A stretch of DNA of 64,000 bases, taken from positions 434,001-498,000 of the forward strand of contig JAJIRX010000590.1 in NCBI GenBank assembly GCA_023853785.1. Direction: 5' to 3'. The notes under the pieces were generated by a model. The model was not told where the DNA came from and ran no database searches. It saw nothing but the letters and a program-made list of their open reading frames with translations. This stretch comes from Psilocybe azurescens. Lineage: Eukaryota > Basidiomycota > Agaricomycetes > Agaricales > Agrocybaceae. Position 1 is the stretch's first letter, and the number at the start of each line of letters is the position of its first letter. This document shows, piece after piece, positions 34,154-46,568 of this stretch. Both the position numbers and the translations under genes were made by a program.

Positions 34154-36536
34154 TATAGCGAAGAGTAGGGGCTCAGTGAGCGGGCGGAGAAGGGAAGAGG
34201 AAGGGAAGGCCGGTAGTGGTGGTGGGATAGTGAAGAGTTGGAGAATGCCCCTAGGCTCTGGTCAATCCGAGCTCTGCGCCTGCGGGATTTTTTTCTTGTG
34301 CTTGGGCTCATGCTTGTGCTTGTGTGCGGATCACCAGGGGAAATCGTGCGACTGGAAGGACTGAAATTTGTATCCCAGTCAGCCCTTTTCGGCCTCCAGG
34401 GGCAAATAATGTGCATCCATCAAGAAGAATATTGATGCATCAATTATCAATATAAGAGAGTATAAGAAGCCAAGCGATTTTCGATGAGCAGGTGAGGCTT
34501 GAGGAATACGAGTTGACGATCCATTCTGAGGCATTTTACGGACGCCGTTGGCTTGTATGTAGGACGTATATTACATACAGCTAATGTTGAAGGGCGATGT
34601 TACGGTGCATTAGATATTAATTTTTCTTCTGGTCTTCGGAAAGGGGGGATGGGTATACCATGAGGGGATAGCTCGGCACCCGATTTATTCAATAGACTGC
34701 TTATCAACGATGAGCGCTGAATAGAATAGATGGAAACGCTTGATATATAGGAGCTGATAGAAGTTCTTGTTCAGCCTGACATTCCTAGCGGTGCGAGTGA
34801 TTTTTACTTACCTTTCGATATATGTAATGAATTTTGCAAACGTTACCAGTTATTAATCGATTGAAAAAGTCGGCTGTGGTGCTGGCATCATTTATTCCAT
34901 GCGAGTCCCCATACAAGTTATAAAGAAGCTAACGGAAAGGATCGCTACCAGCGGATACGGACACCATCGAAGCCAGAGCCGCACAAGGAGCCGCACAAGG
35001 TCCTCACATACACAGGGGCAGCCAGCAACGGATGCTCATTTCAATAAATGAAAAGCGTTTGCAAAAAGAGCGCATTAGCATCGAACGAATGTGTTCCAAT
35101 CCGTGCTAGCGCCGCTAAGTTCTCTTCAGAAGTATGAGACAGCAAGCAGACTTGTCCTAGTCACATCGGAGCGTTTTCCTAGATGCGTGATACAAATTTG
35201 AGTTGCTATAGAAAGCCGTAGGTAAGCGAAGGAGGCAATTGCGTCGACGTGGCGATGGAATGTTGGAACAAGGAAACATTGCTTGGAAATTCAATATGTC
35301 ACGGCAAATGGGCAGTTGATCACGTTTTCTGTGACGGCTGGTGTTTTGAATTCAGGAACTTGGAACAAACTTGGAAGCCAGACACAAAACGTTCATCCCA
35401 GCCACGGTTGCCTGCGACCTCACGAATCCTGGATCTACACACTTATGAGTGGACATTCCCGAACTCAGTAGGTAGCCTTGTTGACAACACCGACCTAGCA
35501 TGGACCAAGTTGATAAGTTGAGCTACTCGAACCAAGGTTATCTCGGTCAACTCTCGACGCTGAATGGGCAATGATGCATTGAAACTATACATATTAACAT
35601 CCATAGGGCGAACTCTGTCTCACCTCTAGGACTGGGAATGGCTTTATGAACACTCCGGGGACATATCTTGCGTCGCAATGCATGTCACAGGTCTTAGGAA
35701 AGCAAGATTCCCTGCTACCACCTACCTAGACAAACATTGAACTCTGTCGACCTCAAAACCCTTGTTCCATTGAAAATGGAATAAATTCATACAGGAACTG
35801 CAAAATAGACTCCAAGCAATCATTTGGCCGCACCTCAAGATAATGTTAAGGGCCATCCCTTTCACTAAATTAGTAAGACCATGAAACAAGATACAATTCA
35901 TGCGCGACTCACATTCACTCTTATCTTAGAGACTGAGCATTAATGCACGCTAAAGTCGAAGGAAGATTTTTGCGAATTTCTTTTAGAGCAAAGACGACAG
36001 TTGGCTTTCCATACCGCCGTCGCGACCCTTCATTGGATCCCGGTCGAATGATCATGGCAGAACATTGCCTACATACTCCGTCAGTGTCCTCATTCCTTTT
36101 TGCTTCTATCATTTTTGCGTTTTGGGTCTTTCGCTTACGTTGAATTGGCTGCTTTTTTTTACAGAAAACACGAACGCTATTTTAAAAGGAGGGCCATGAA
36201 GGGATATTTTATTGGAAGGCGCTTGATTATAGCCCTCGAGAGCGTCCACCTGTGAAGATGGCTCCGGCACCTCAGTCTGCAAAATCTTAGTCCCGCAATA
36301 CTTATTATCCTATTTTACTTTTTGCTCACATACGCCCTCATGTCCGTAGTCAATAGGAGTTAGTCGCTTCTGAGACTTAAACAAACCGCGCATAGTGATG
36401 CACTCGGATGTAAGCCTCAAGTAAGCCTCCTTGTCACTATTCTTTGTTCTTTTAAACGACGCCTCTAGCTTAACATAGAATCCACATGGAATCCAAGCTA
36501 CCTTAATCAAATCTCCCATAGTACTCAACTGTCGAA
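34154..36536. other. Long gap without confident gene
   Basis: 2.4 kb. A plus-strand frame at 35249-35521 (ICHGKWAVDHVFCDGWCFEF) and one overlapping it have no recognised family. One palindrome of interest lies at 34551-34581. The rest shows nothing. Confidence 0.4.
34551..34581. repeat. Isolated palindrome related to the 8.1-kb array
   Basis: GCTTGTATGT, a 12-bp loop, then ACATACAGC. The arms match the TGTATGT/ACATACA core of the palindromes at 8127-8532. Confidence 0.55.
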
Positions 36537-37256
36537 ATGACCTGTATCTTATGCGAACAACACGAAGAGGGGGCGGATCCCGAGAGGTTTGTGGCAGATG
36601 CAACACTTCCGAAGGACAACCTTGCAAACTCTGCGCTCAATATTCAGAACTCGAATCCCAGATACGCGAAACGAAAAGGACTCGAAAGGCAGCTTTCCCA
36701 GCAGAGGGAACTTAGAACAAGGATAAACCGATCCGTGACCGAACGGTTCCCCACCTTCCTATGGAAGTCACTTTTCTCATCTTCGAGCACTCAATTTCCG
36801 TTACCCCGAAGACAGATACCAATTGGCCAAAGAGCAATAACGAGCTGTGTGCTCCCTGAAATTAGGGGCCGCCTTTTGTCGGGCATGGCGTCAAAATGGC
36901 ATGGTCGATACCGCAGCTCATGACGTTCATAAATCTCAAGATTGCCCATACAAGAGACTTCACCATACTGTAGTCCTTTTCGAAGAATAACTTTCGAGAT
37001 CAGGTCGCTTACATCTCTCAATACATGTCATCAAATGGCGCTACTTTCACCGCAGTTGAGATTTATGGTCCGACTTATCAATTCGTATTCAGACCGCTGG
37101 CAGCACTTGACCATTACCAGCTCAAGCCGGCACTCCAAATCATTCAGTGAGAACTCTCGGGGTCCACCTATCCTTCGCAGCATGGATCATCACTTTTTGA
37201 CAAAGAAGGATATATTTTGCCTAAACGGCCCAAAACTCCAACCGCTCAATACGGTA
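36537..37256 (+). pseudogene. F-box protein relic, truncated
   Basis: Begins MTCILCEQHEEG, the start of the Cys-rich module. The rest of the module (Cys-Gly-Arg-Cys, then GQPCKLCAQYSELESQI) appears only in another frame. Further frame changes occur through a helical region and a W-x-W stretch of the F-box end. A later block, SLTSLNTCHQMALLSPQLRF ... NSYSDRWQHLTI, matches the substrate-repeat region. The sequence stops resembling F-box proteins at about 37256, where copy B of the dispersed repeat begins. Multiple unrelated frameshifts and in-frame stops show real decay. Confidence 0.7.
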
Positions 37257-37304
37257 AACCAATTTGAGGGTGATTTTGAACGTTACCAGTCCGAGGTACT
37301 GTAT

Positions 37305-39555
37305 TCCCATTTTGAACGTGCATTTGGTAAGACATGATCGATTGATCCCCCAGCAGGTATATGCCATAGAAAGGATCATGTCCCGACTCGATAGCGAGTC
37401 GAAGCCCAGGGACCAACGACAAGGTAGCACGAGGAGAGCCATGCCCAACAACGTAGTGCTGCGCTCCAGCTACCCTTCCCAGGAAATAAACCACTCACCT
37501 TTGCAACCACCGACCTTGAGGATTGAGGACACCGCTGTTGCATTTGTCTTCAGACGGAGATATATATATTAGCAAGTCCCAATGCTGAAGAGGAGATAAA
37601 AGGCCTCACCTACTGCAGTGTCCTAGATGTAAAGATGAGTCTATCTACTTCTATCACACTCTTGCAGTTTCGATTTGCTGTGTCGCCGAGTACGGTGTTG
37701 AGGCTTTCTTGGCAGTGAAAGGCCTCACCTGGATGCAGTGTCTTAAACGTAAACTAAAGTCTATCTACTTGTATCACACTCTTGCTGCTTCAACTTGCTG
37801 AAACGCCGAGCATTGTTGCGGTGATATGCCTACGAAGCGGCGTGCCGTGCACAAAACACAAACAAATTAAAGTAAAGGGGTTGGGCAAGCTACTTCGCAA
37901 TGAGTGGCTCTGAGGGTTGCAAATCGAGGTTTCGGGAGCGTAGGCAGTGATGAGGAGTCGGACGTTGAAGTGTACTAACTTCTACGAGGCTTGATAGGGA
38001 GACCGAGTGATGATATACGATGTTCGAGGGCTGAATACGATGTTCGAGGGCTGAATACGAGGTACGAGGGTGCTAACGAGTTACGAGGACGCGGTTTCTG
38101 AGTTCGAGACAGTGAGATACGACGATATACCAGGGATATGAGGTTCTATTCTTCAAAGTAGACTACATATAAGCTTATATAGGTAGAACTTGAGACTCTA
38201 AAGGGTTTAATCAAAGCAGAAAAGGAATTAAACAAGCAAAGGGGGAGCAGGAAATGGTACAGAGTAGCGCAGAGAAAAGGAAATGAATTAGAACAAATAT
38301 CGAAACCTATTAGAAATCATCCGAAACCGCAGGTATGCTCTGTAAAGACTAGCCAAGCCATTTTGAGTTGTTTAGTGACAAAGTGGGGTTCGGTTGGGCC
38401 TCGGTTACCTTCGATTGGGGATTTTAGTAGGCGTTGGTAGGCAATTTGAACCCTCGAAATGGTGTAGAAAACTTGGAAAATGGGTTTACTGAGTATAGGG
38501 GACTGCAGTGCGTATCAGCGGCTCTGGCGATAGTCACTTAACTATTGAGGCGAGTTAGACAACGATGGAATTTTCGAAGAGGATAATACCTTAGGCTACT
38601 CATCCTACATATCCATTGGGCATGGGCGATCGGGAGCCGGTGTGGCGCGTATGTCAAATGGTCGGTACCGTTCACAACAATGAGACGGAGTGCGAGAGCA
38701 ACTTACGGGGATCCTGGTCCTAGAGTAAAGTGTATTAGTTGAGCGGGTGAAATGAGGCTTAAAGCAGAAGAGTCTTACTTGAAGATGGTGGTCAGGAATG
38801 AAGATACGGGAGCTGTGAGCGCCTTTTTATACACCATATCGAAGTTACACAGCAGGTGGGAAAACTCAGGACGACAGCTTCAATACGTCCGCCGGCCGTG
38901 TCCACATCCCGTTCTAAGTTTTCATGGATTTTCCATAAGCGGTCTTGTATAGATATAAATCTGATAGTGAGTCAGACAGCTTCAGGATTTTCGTCCATCG
39001 GCTTTGAAGTGGGATCAGTACATCCACGATGATCATTATCGGGTAGTCTTGTAAGATCTTGAATGAATCTCAGTGAATGTTGCAAAGATGGGTTTTAATG
39101 ACGAGATACTTGGGTAGAAAGCAAAGCAATAATTAGCTATAGAGCTCTTTCTTGCTATTATAATAGAGCCATCTGGAGAAACAACAAGAAGAAAGCTGTC
39201 TCGGGCTGCTGTATTATGATTGAATGCAATATGAGTTGCAGTACGTGAGTCGATATTCTGTTTTGGAAATGATCAAACTCTCACGGGCTCTCAGGGTACC
39301 AACAGAAATATGCGCAGAGGTCTATGGGCTGCTGATCAACTAACAGGAATAACATATGATGCGGCTCAAGTGTGGTCTAAATGAATCATAAGCCGTTTGT
39401 GTGCGAATGGCGGTGTGATCAATTTCTCAACTGTATTCTGGCCTCATAGCACAAAAAACCACCTCTCCAGAACCTACAAGGATAAAGAACAATCTTGAAA
39501 ACACGAGGTCTACTTAATCACGATTACAATCCTTAGATTGCAGCGGGCGCTAAAG
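37305..39555 (-). repeat. Dispersed repeat, copy B (inverted relative to copy A)
   Basis: Inverted counterpart of 17515-19062, with the same TATA box (38821-38831 on the minus strand), intron-like blocks, tandem units and TA run. It is longer because a 696-bp solo LTR with its 4-bp duplication sits between 37818 and 38521. Its left end lies inside the F-box relic, suggesting it inserted into, or was copied next to, that gene. Confidence 0.85.
37822..38517. mobile_element. Solo LTR nested in copy B
   Basis: Alignment by eye of copy B with copy A shows one extra block. It begins TGATATGCC and ends GCGTATCA, i.e. TGATA/TATCA short inverted ends, and is flanked by the 4-bp direct repeat GCGG (37818-37821 and 38518-38521). 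Length 696 bp. It has no coding frame and includes a 20-bp tandem repeat (ATACGATGTTCGAGGGCTGA, about 38015-38055) and TATA-like sequence (CTTATATAGG, about 38173). These are the features of a single LTR left after recombination of an LTR retrotransposon; the superfamily cannot be told. Confidence 0.85.
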
Positions 39556-40167
39556 GGGTAGTCAAATATCGCGTTACAGAGCTGACGTGTCGTTCTCCCC
39601 ACGTGAGGACAATTGACAGGGGCTCTGAATCATGGTGGGAATGAACGTTTGTGGCTCTCCGGTCCTTTCCCTCTGGCATCTAATGTTAGTCTTTCGTCCA
39701 TCCATTTCTGAAAACTATTTGTGCTGTATCCTAGTTGGACATATCTGTTAAGCTGAGTCTCCAGTTGAAATTATTGGAAATAGTCACGTTGGTTGTCTTT
39801 GTCTTAAGTCTGCCTTGTTCCACAATTCGTTCAGCTTTGTGGTCAATTACTGTGCGAGACAGGGCCAACCCGAAACCAATTTGATACCCAATGTATTATT
39901 GTGTGCACCAGTGAGACACTACTGCAGTAGCCATCCGAATATTTCCGACGGGCCTCAGGTTCTCATATTCGCACATGGTAATTATGACTCGACATAACAA
40001 TGAAAATTTCATCAAACTGTCCTCTGTGACTCGCCCGAACGTCGTCGGTACGGTTGCCGACACGACGTGCGGGTATTGCCAAAAGCGTCACAGGGCGCGC
40101 GTCGGGACCCGACGTTGGGCGATCAAAGCTCGGGTCCGACGTATCACGTGGAGCGCATACAATCGGT
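39556..40167. other. Gap upstream of the PARP gene
   Basis: No coding signal. A GC-rich block with CACGTG-like sequence (TCACGTGG, 40145-40152) lies just upstream of the PARP TATA box and may be a regulatory site. Confidence 0.4.
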
Positions 40168-40175
40168 TATAAAAA
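40168..40175 (+). promoter_or_regulatory. TATA box of the PARP gene
   Basis: TATAAAAA about 120 bp upstream of the ATG at 40294, a plausible distance for a fungal core promoter. Confidence 0.6.
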
Positions 40176-40293
40176 GCCGCAGCCGTGTGCCATCATAAAA
40201 GTTCAGTATACCGCGACGACCTGGGTTCACAATCTATCTCCAACCACTACAGCCATCACTAGGTTGGCATACCATACCTTTCCCGCCATTACT

Positions 40294-43200
40294 ATGCCTC
40301 CTAGAAAGAAAGCAACAGCCGATGATGCTGCGCCCGCCCCAGCTCGTTCAAGTGCACGAATCAAGGCTGCTGTGAGCACACAACCGGCCGACGCGTCAGC
40401 TGGCACATCAGCACCACAACCAGTTGCTCCAGTACAGAGCGATAGCAAAGTGAAATCCAAACGGACGCGCTCTGCTACTACTACGCAAGATGATGAGGCA
40501 GCGCCCAAGCCAGCTTCCAAGAGAGCGAAGAAAGGCAAAGTCGCAGACATCGCCGACGATACTGCCGACCTTCAGCCTGCTGCACAAAATGGTTCCACAG
40601 ATGACTCTAAACCCGAAGAAGAAGAGAAAAAATGGTGATATCGACCCTTTGAGGTTAAATTCTCTTTGACTCATCATTTCCATTGAAGGTTACTGTTTTG
40701 AAACGTGGTGCAGCACCCGTGGATCCTGCATCCAATTGCGTTGGTGAGTCGGACATGTTGTGTCCGCCTGAGATGGGTGACTGAAAATGTGGTTCCCTGC
40801 AGATACACATCAAGTATACTCCAACGAACAGGGTGTATGGGATGCTATGCTGAACCAAACAGATGTTAGCGGAAATCAGAACAAAAACAAGTCAGTTCGT
40901 TTTCGTAGTTTCTTATCCCAACGCTCACCAATTGGCTATACTTCAGATTCTATGTTATTCAGCTGCTACACCCCATCGGAAATAATACCCAGTGTAAAAT
41001 GTTTACTCGGTGGGGTCGTGTAGGAGAGAACGGTCAAACGCAGACGAAGGTAGGGTCAAATATCAAGGTCTTGACTTTGTCCATTGTACTTAAGTCGCTA
41101 TTTGATAGGGACCGTGGCCTGCTCAACAGGCCGTGAACGAGTTCAAGAAGCAATTCAGATCCAAAGCAGCTGTCGCCTGGGAAGATAGGCATGGTATGGT
41201 ACCCAGACCAGGTGAGCAACTTCGTCGTTTCGATCACTCTGTGCAAAAATAATTTGTTATTTAACATAGGGAAATATACATGGCTTGGTAAGAATTCCTC
41301 AATCTATTTGTGGGGTTGGAGTTGGCTAACTGTAATCTTCCTGCAGAGCGCGACTACGGAGATGAAGACGAGCCAGAAAAAGACGATAAAAATGCTGAAA
41401 GCAGTAAGAAGGAGGATATCGTAGCTCCAGATTCCAAACTTCCTTCTGAAATTCAAGTGAGGCCCTAATTTTAGTATGCCACGCTAACGCTGACTGAGCA
41501 AACTGCTATTCAGGAACTCTGCCAATTATTGTTCTCAACAAGGTGACTGGAGAAAATGATAAGTATCACGACTGGCTTTGCTCATCTCCTAATGCTAGCA
41601 TTATCGATGCACATCTATCGTCCATGAACTATGATGCCAAAAATTGCCCCTAGGTAAGAGTACTCCCTTGCTCAAACGTGGCGCCCAGCATCTCATTGGC
41701 TACACAGGAAAACTCGCCAAATCAACGATTTTGAATGGATTCGCCGCCCTCAAGGTAGATTACCAAACGCATATGAGCATAGGAAACGCTAACACGACCT
41801 ATACAGACTCTGGCCGACGTGATTCAGAACCCTACCGGTGCGACTGCCAATCAGTACGGTGGGATGCGTGCAGCATGCGAACATCTCAGTGGCGCATACT
41901 ACTCGTAAGTTGATGACACCCTCTTCCCTTTGTTGTATACAGTAACAATGTTTTTACAGTGTAATTCCTCATGACTTCGGTCGACAGAGGCCTATGGTTA
42001 TCGACAATGCAACGGCCCTCAAGAGGGTAAGGGCTGCATCCCTCATGTCGGAAACTATACCAATCTCAATCATTATTGTAGGAACTCGACCTTGTTGACG
42101 CGCTTGGGGACATGGTAAAGAGAATTTCTTCCCTCCTTCGCCAATCACACACTGATCTCCAATATCAAGGAAATTGCCTCGAAATTGATCTCATCGACGA
42201 GTTTAGTAGACATAGACGGCAACCCCATCAATCCCATCGACTCCCACTTCCGTTCCCTGGGCCTCACAAGCATGGAGCCAATCGCTAAAGACTCGCCGGA
42301 ATTCAAGAGCCTGGTGGACTATGCTCGAGATACGCATGGCGCTACTCATAGATATAAAGCGACTGTTCGAAACGCTTTCAGAGTAGAAAGGTGAGCTCAG
42401 ATCAAGTTGTTAGGGTGTTACTTCGATCACTGACATCTTGCAGGGCCGGGGAGGCACAGGCTTGGGATGCGAAGAACTTCTCAGATTTGCCAGCCGGGGA
42501 CCGTCTTCTCCTGTGGCATGGCTCCAGAACGACCAACTTTGCAGGTGAGCGTCAACTATGTAGAGAACCGCCTTGAGCATCGTAATTCAAACGCACAATC
42601 CTTGTAGGTATCCTTAAGCAAGGCCTCCGCATTGCGCCTCCTGAAGGTAGATCCCGACTTGTCTTCCATTTTGAACCTTCAAGACTGATAACTGACGCTC
42701 GTAGCTCCTGTCACTGGATACATGTTCGGAAAAGGTGTATATTTTGCCGACATGATGAGCAAGGTTAGCTTTTCGTCGACTATTTTCAGAAATTCTTGTC
42801 GACTAAACACCAATTGTAGTCCGCAAACTACTGTTACTCACAGTAAGCAAATCCCATATACTATTCTCCTATTCCTAGCTTACAATCTGGAATTCAGCTT
42901 GAGCAATGGTACTGGCCTTTTGCTGCTCTGCGAAGTCGCTGCGAAACCTTTCCACGAGCTCACCAACGGAGTGAGTGTCTTTGTGCTCCCTTCCCTGAAA
43001 TGTGACTAACCCATCTTTCTGTGTTTTCCAGAGCTACAACGCCGATGAGGAGTGTAAAAACGCTGGAAAGCTGTGAGTCACCCATTCCACCCGACATACC
43101 ATGTTCGTCGAACTTCTTACTATCATGTTTCATCAGGGCTACCAAAGGTATCGGCCGTACCCAGCCTGTTGCATGGAAAGACGCAGGTATGGCGCTGAAC

Positions 43201-43416
43201 CACGTCGAGCTCTCTGGATGCGAGATGCCTGCTGGCCCCGGCCAAGACGTTCCAGGCATGCCTGGGCTATATCTCCAGTATAACGAGGTACGTCATTCTA
43301 TGACCTGCATAAATCGCTGTTTTAACGTTGCCCGTTTCTTCTTTCATTATCTTTAGTATATTGTATATGATCCATCTCAGATACGACTGCGTTATCTCCT
43401 GATGGTAGATATGTGA
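40294..43416 (+). CDS. Poly(ADP-ribose) polymerase, PARP2-like
   Basis: Transfers ADP-ribose chains from NAD+ to proteins at DNA breaks. About 22 exons. Order: a basic, Lys/Ala/Pro-rich N-terminus (MPPRKKATADDAAPAPARSS), a WGR domain (VYSNEQGVWDAMLNQTDV ... KMFTRWGRVGENGQ), the helical regulatory domain (LPSEIQELCQLLFSTS to about 42110), and the catalytic domain. The H-Y-E triad is present: His in LLLWHGSRTTNFAG, Tyr in GKGVYFADMMSKSANYCY, Glu in LYLQYNEYIVYD. It ends RYLLMVDM at 43416. No zinc fingers or BRCT domain, hence PARP2-like. One A-run (41639-41643) is one base short of an open frame, leaving the rest consistent. The ATG chosen is the first after the TATA box and starts the usual basic tail. 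Confidence 0.93.
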
Positions 43417-44606
43417 AGTATAAGGGGCATCGTGGTAAGTTATGGAGAAAATTATGTCCGTAGTTCGTGTATCTCTGTATTTTTGTATGTTTTTAATTTG
43501 TTCTTGCTTCCTTAATTGCGGCACATTGCAATACCCCGTTATTTAAGTCGTATTTTCATGATCTCTATAACTTCAGCCAGCTATACTGCGATGGTCAAGA
43601 TGATAAGTACGGTATGCCATGGCTCTCCGTTGATAGCACGATCAGGTCATGCTTGTCCGCGTAGCGACTCCCCACATAAACATTGAATCCCATAAAATTG
43701 AACTCCCGGATGCACATGAAGACCACTTTTCTGGTATTTATTGAAATTTCACCATCCCAGGACTGGTCTCTCTAACGAGGGCCCCTTCGGCGTCTTGTCA
43801 GCGTCAGCCTAGACCCTCTTCGAGGGAACCACCGGTCTAGGACAAATGCGCATATGCCCGGTCAATCGCCGAAAAATTCCCACTCGTATAGGACCTCGTC
43901 CCCGTCTGGTTCTTAATCCGGTAATCGAAGGTTTCTTGATTGCATATAAAGGAGAATTTGAGGCAAATCTAACGTGCAGTAAATAATAAGTGACTCGTGG
44001 ATAGTTGGAACATAGATTTCTAAAGCTTTACTAAGTGGCAAAGTATCTATACCCTGATTTTATGTTCTCCGCCTCTGTATTTAAGTAGGCGGTCAGGCCG
44101 GTACCGGAACTTATTTTGTTCTGATCAAGTTAGTACGTACGCGGCCATCAGAATAAGTCTTCTACTTCACTATAAATCACCAGATTCGTTCTCAGGGCGG
44201 TGAGTCTTCAAACTGCACGTCAGGTTATGTTTAAAAACTCTCAAGACTTGCTGCTGCTAGTTGTAGTCGCGCTTTTCCAGCAGTCATTTGTTGAGTTAGT
44301 GTCGGGATATTCCTCCTTGATGGAGGACTCTACTTTCCGATAGTATTTATATCACATTGTCATCGTTGGGTTGTATTCGAATGCAGCTACGGGCATGAAG
44401 ACAAAACCTACTCTCTACCGCCGACATTGACAGAACACAGTTAATCAACTGTGCAGCTGTTCCTGACATATTTTTATTCTTAAGAGAGGTACCAGGTACG
44501 ATTCCCACCAGCGTCAGACCAATTTTCTATAAATTTGCTCGTACTTGGACAGCTTCCCGGATAGCTTGAACTTGGAAACCTTCGGCCCAGCCATCCTTGA
44601 GTTGTT
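43417..44606. other. Gap without recognisable gene
   Basis: 1.2 kb of PARP 3' flank and WSC-gene promoter. Nothing else recognised. Confidence 0.5.
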
Positions 44607-45844
44607 ATGCTCCGTGAAATTTGTCAATCTCTCCTCGTTCTATCGGTCAGTTCATATGAGACGTGTTCAATAAAACTTGATACCAACTCATTCCTTTCAT
44701 AGGTATTCTTCAAGACCTTAGCGGCATATCCCCAGAGTCCAGGGGCACCATTTCCTTTCCTCGTTGGAAATACCTCTGCACTTCCCGCCGGATGGTCTGG
44801 CAACAGTCAATGTCTGGCGTAAGTCAAGCAAGTGGTCGATCGTGGATACAAGCCACTGATTTTTCTACAGTGACTGTACTTTCGACGACTTACCTATCAC
44901 TAGAGAATTTCTGTCCGGACCTGCCTTTACCGATGCAGTTCATATGACAATTGAACTGTGCGTGAGCTTCTGCGATGCACAAGGCTCACGTCTTGCGGGT
45001 TTGAAAGGGCCAGAATGCCGTGAGTTAAACTTCACCGTTAACCCTGAACCATTGTTAATTTTCTATGTAGGTTGCGCCAACATCTTCAACCCTTCCTCGT
45101 GCTTTGAAAGCGACAATGGTGAATGCCAAACCACCGCAGATGTCGGTGTAGGGTGCCCTGAAACCGCCGCGAGTCTTGTGGACTCGCGAACGGCACCCCG
45201 CCATTGTTCAATATATTTTTCAATCAAGTTTCGCAGTTCAGCTGCTCTGATCCCCTGTGGTCAGGGAGGCGCAGCACTGACTGCTGTCGATTCTTGGAGA
45301 TTTTCCTATTTCTACAAGTGAATATCCTTCTGTTTCATCATAGATTTCACCGACTAAATGGCTGCGAAAGCGACTCGGTAGCTGCCCATGCACTGCCATT
45401 CTATGTGCCCTTTCTAGAAGGAAATCTCACCACTGAGGCATGTGTGACTGCGTGCGGAAATTCAGGTTAGTTTTTCTAATGGATTCTGGGATAACACAGA
45501 TGTCTGACTTTTTATGTTATAATTAGGGTTTACCCTAGCTGGGGTCACGAAAGGAGACGAATGCTGTAAGTCACAGTTTTCCATTCATTTCTCAGGCTCA
45601 TTTCTCTGCAGATTGTGGAAATTCAATTCAAAACGGCGCACGTCCCGTCACCACTAACTGCGCTACGCTGGAGAATATCCCGGGAACCCTGATACCTTGC
45701 ACAGGAAACGCCAACGAATTATGTGGAGGGCCAAAGGTCATTTCGATATACACTCTGCCAGGCACCGGTCTTATTCCGATCATTCCGTTCGATCCTGGCT
45801 TTGATGATTTTTGCTCCGGGTTTGACTGTCCTGGTCATACATAA
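44607..45844 (+). CDS. Secreted WSC-domain protein
   Basis: A signal-like start (MLREICQSLLVLS, then VFFKTLAA after an intron). At least two WSC domains follow, which are Cys-rich carbohydrate-binding modules of about 80 residues. The first spans MTIELCVSFCDAQGSRLAGL, then CANIFNPSSC and, in another frame, CGLANGTPPLFNIF. The second spans NLTTEACVTACGNSGFTLAG, YCGNSIQNGARP, and CTGNANELCGGPKVISIYTL. There is no transmembrane segment or GPI-like tail, so the product is probably secreted or wall-bound. Frame change and a possible TGA occur in the first domain near 45150-45165, which makes its intactness doubtful. Several introns with gtgag/gtaag donors fit the joins. Likely role: binding of glucan or other wall sugars. 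Confidence 0.75.
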
Positions 45845-46481
45845 CAACTCGAATGATACGAAAGGTTAAAAGACATAATAGCATGCTTCCCAACCTGTTG
45901 CATCTTTAGCATCTTTAGGGAAAGACCTTACTGTACCGATCAATAACTATATCAGAGTTAATCACCACCTGCAAGACAACATATTTCCTAGCTTCTCTCA
46001 CACACGGTCACCTGGTGTATAAACTACGGTAACAGTCTTGCTTACTGCCTTCGTTGTCCCCGAACTACTTACATTGAAATCCCAAATAAGAGCTCAACTA
46101 ATTGTCAATATAATAAGCTTAATAGTTAAGACACTCATCCGAACTGCCCATGGAAAATCGGGAAAATTGTGGCTGACGGGGAAAGGAGCTAACGAAGGGA
46201 CGAAGACAGCCAAGTTAAAACCGTTTATAGATCAATGGAGCTAACGAAGGGACGAAGACAGCCATGTTAGTACCGCTTATAGATCAATGAATGCTGAACA
46301 GTAGAGGGTGAAAAAGAGGTGCTTTTCAAGGATTTACAAAGAGGAGTCTCTCTGTTCGACTAATTGAATTCCTATTCAAAGCTCCATCCACCCATAGGAA
46401 GTATATTGTGTGCATTTGGCTATTCATATCAAATTGAATACGTAATGTAGAGTTAAAAATAAACATAGCCCACAAAACTAC
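45845..46481. other. Gap with a tandem repeat
   Basis: No gene seen apart from the 52-bp duplication at 46185-46289 listed separately. Confidence 0.5.
46185..46289. repeat. Tandem duplication of a 52-bp unit
   Basis: GGAGCTAACGAAGGGACGAA begins two adjacent copies at 46185 and 46237. The second differs at a few positions. Both end TTATAGATCAAT. Confidence 0.85.
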
Positions 46482-46568
46482 TGAACCCCACCCGGATTGA
46501 ACGGATGACCTTGAGGAAACACCGTATTAAGGCTGGAATCTCACGCTCTACGACTGAGCTAGGGGTCC
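46482..46568 (-). tRNA. tRNA-Trp (anticodon CCA) with an intron
   Basis: On the minus strand the acceptor stem GGACCCC pairs with GGGGTTC (one G-U pair), with discriminator A. TA, D-stem GCTC/GAGC, then anticodon stem TGAGA with loop TT-CCA-G, and an intron-like extra of about 15 nt (CCTTAATACGGTGTT). The 3' stem is CCTCA, the variable loop AGGTC, and the T arm ATCCG-TTCAATC-CGGGT. U33 precedes CCA, so the anticodon reads UGG (Trp). Oddities: an A-C mismatch at the base of the anticodon loop, and a D-loop (AGTCGTA) with one G where GG is normal, which could again be a homopolymer miscount. Confidence 0.75.

Noticed and set aside
36921..37572. Frames over the F-box relic/repeat join as a gene
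   Set aside because: They mix F-box relic sequence with the dispersed repeat, and the repeat part recurs at 18848-19060 without an F-box.
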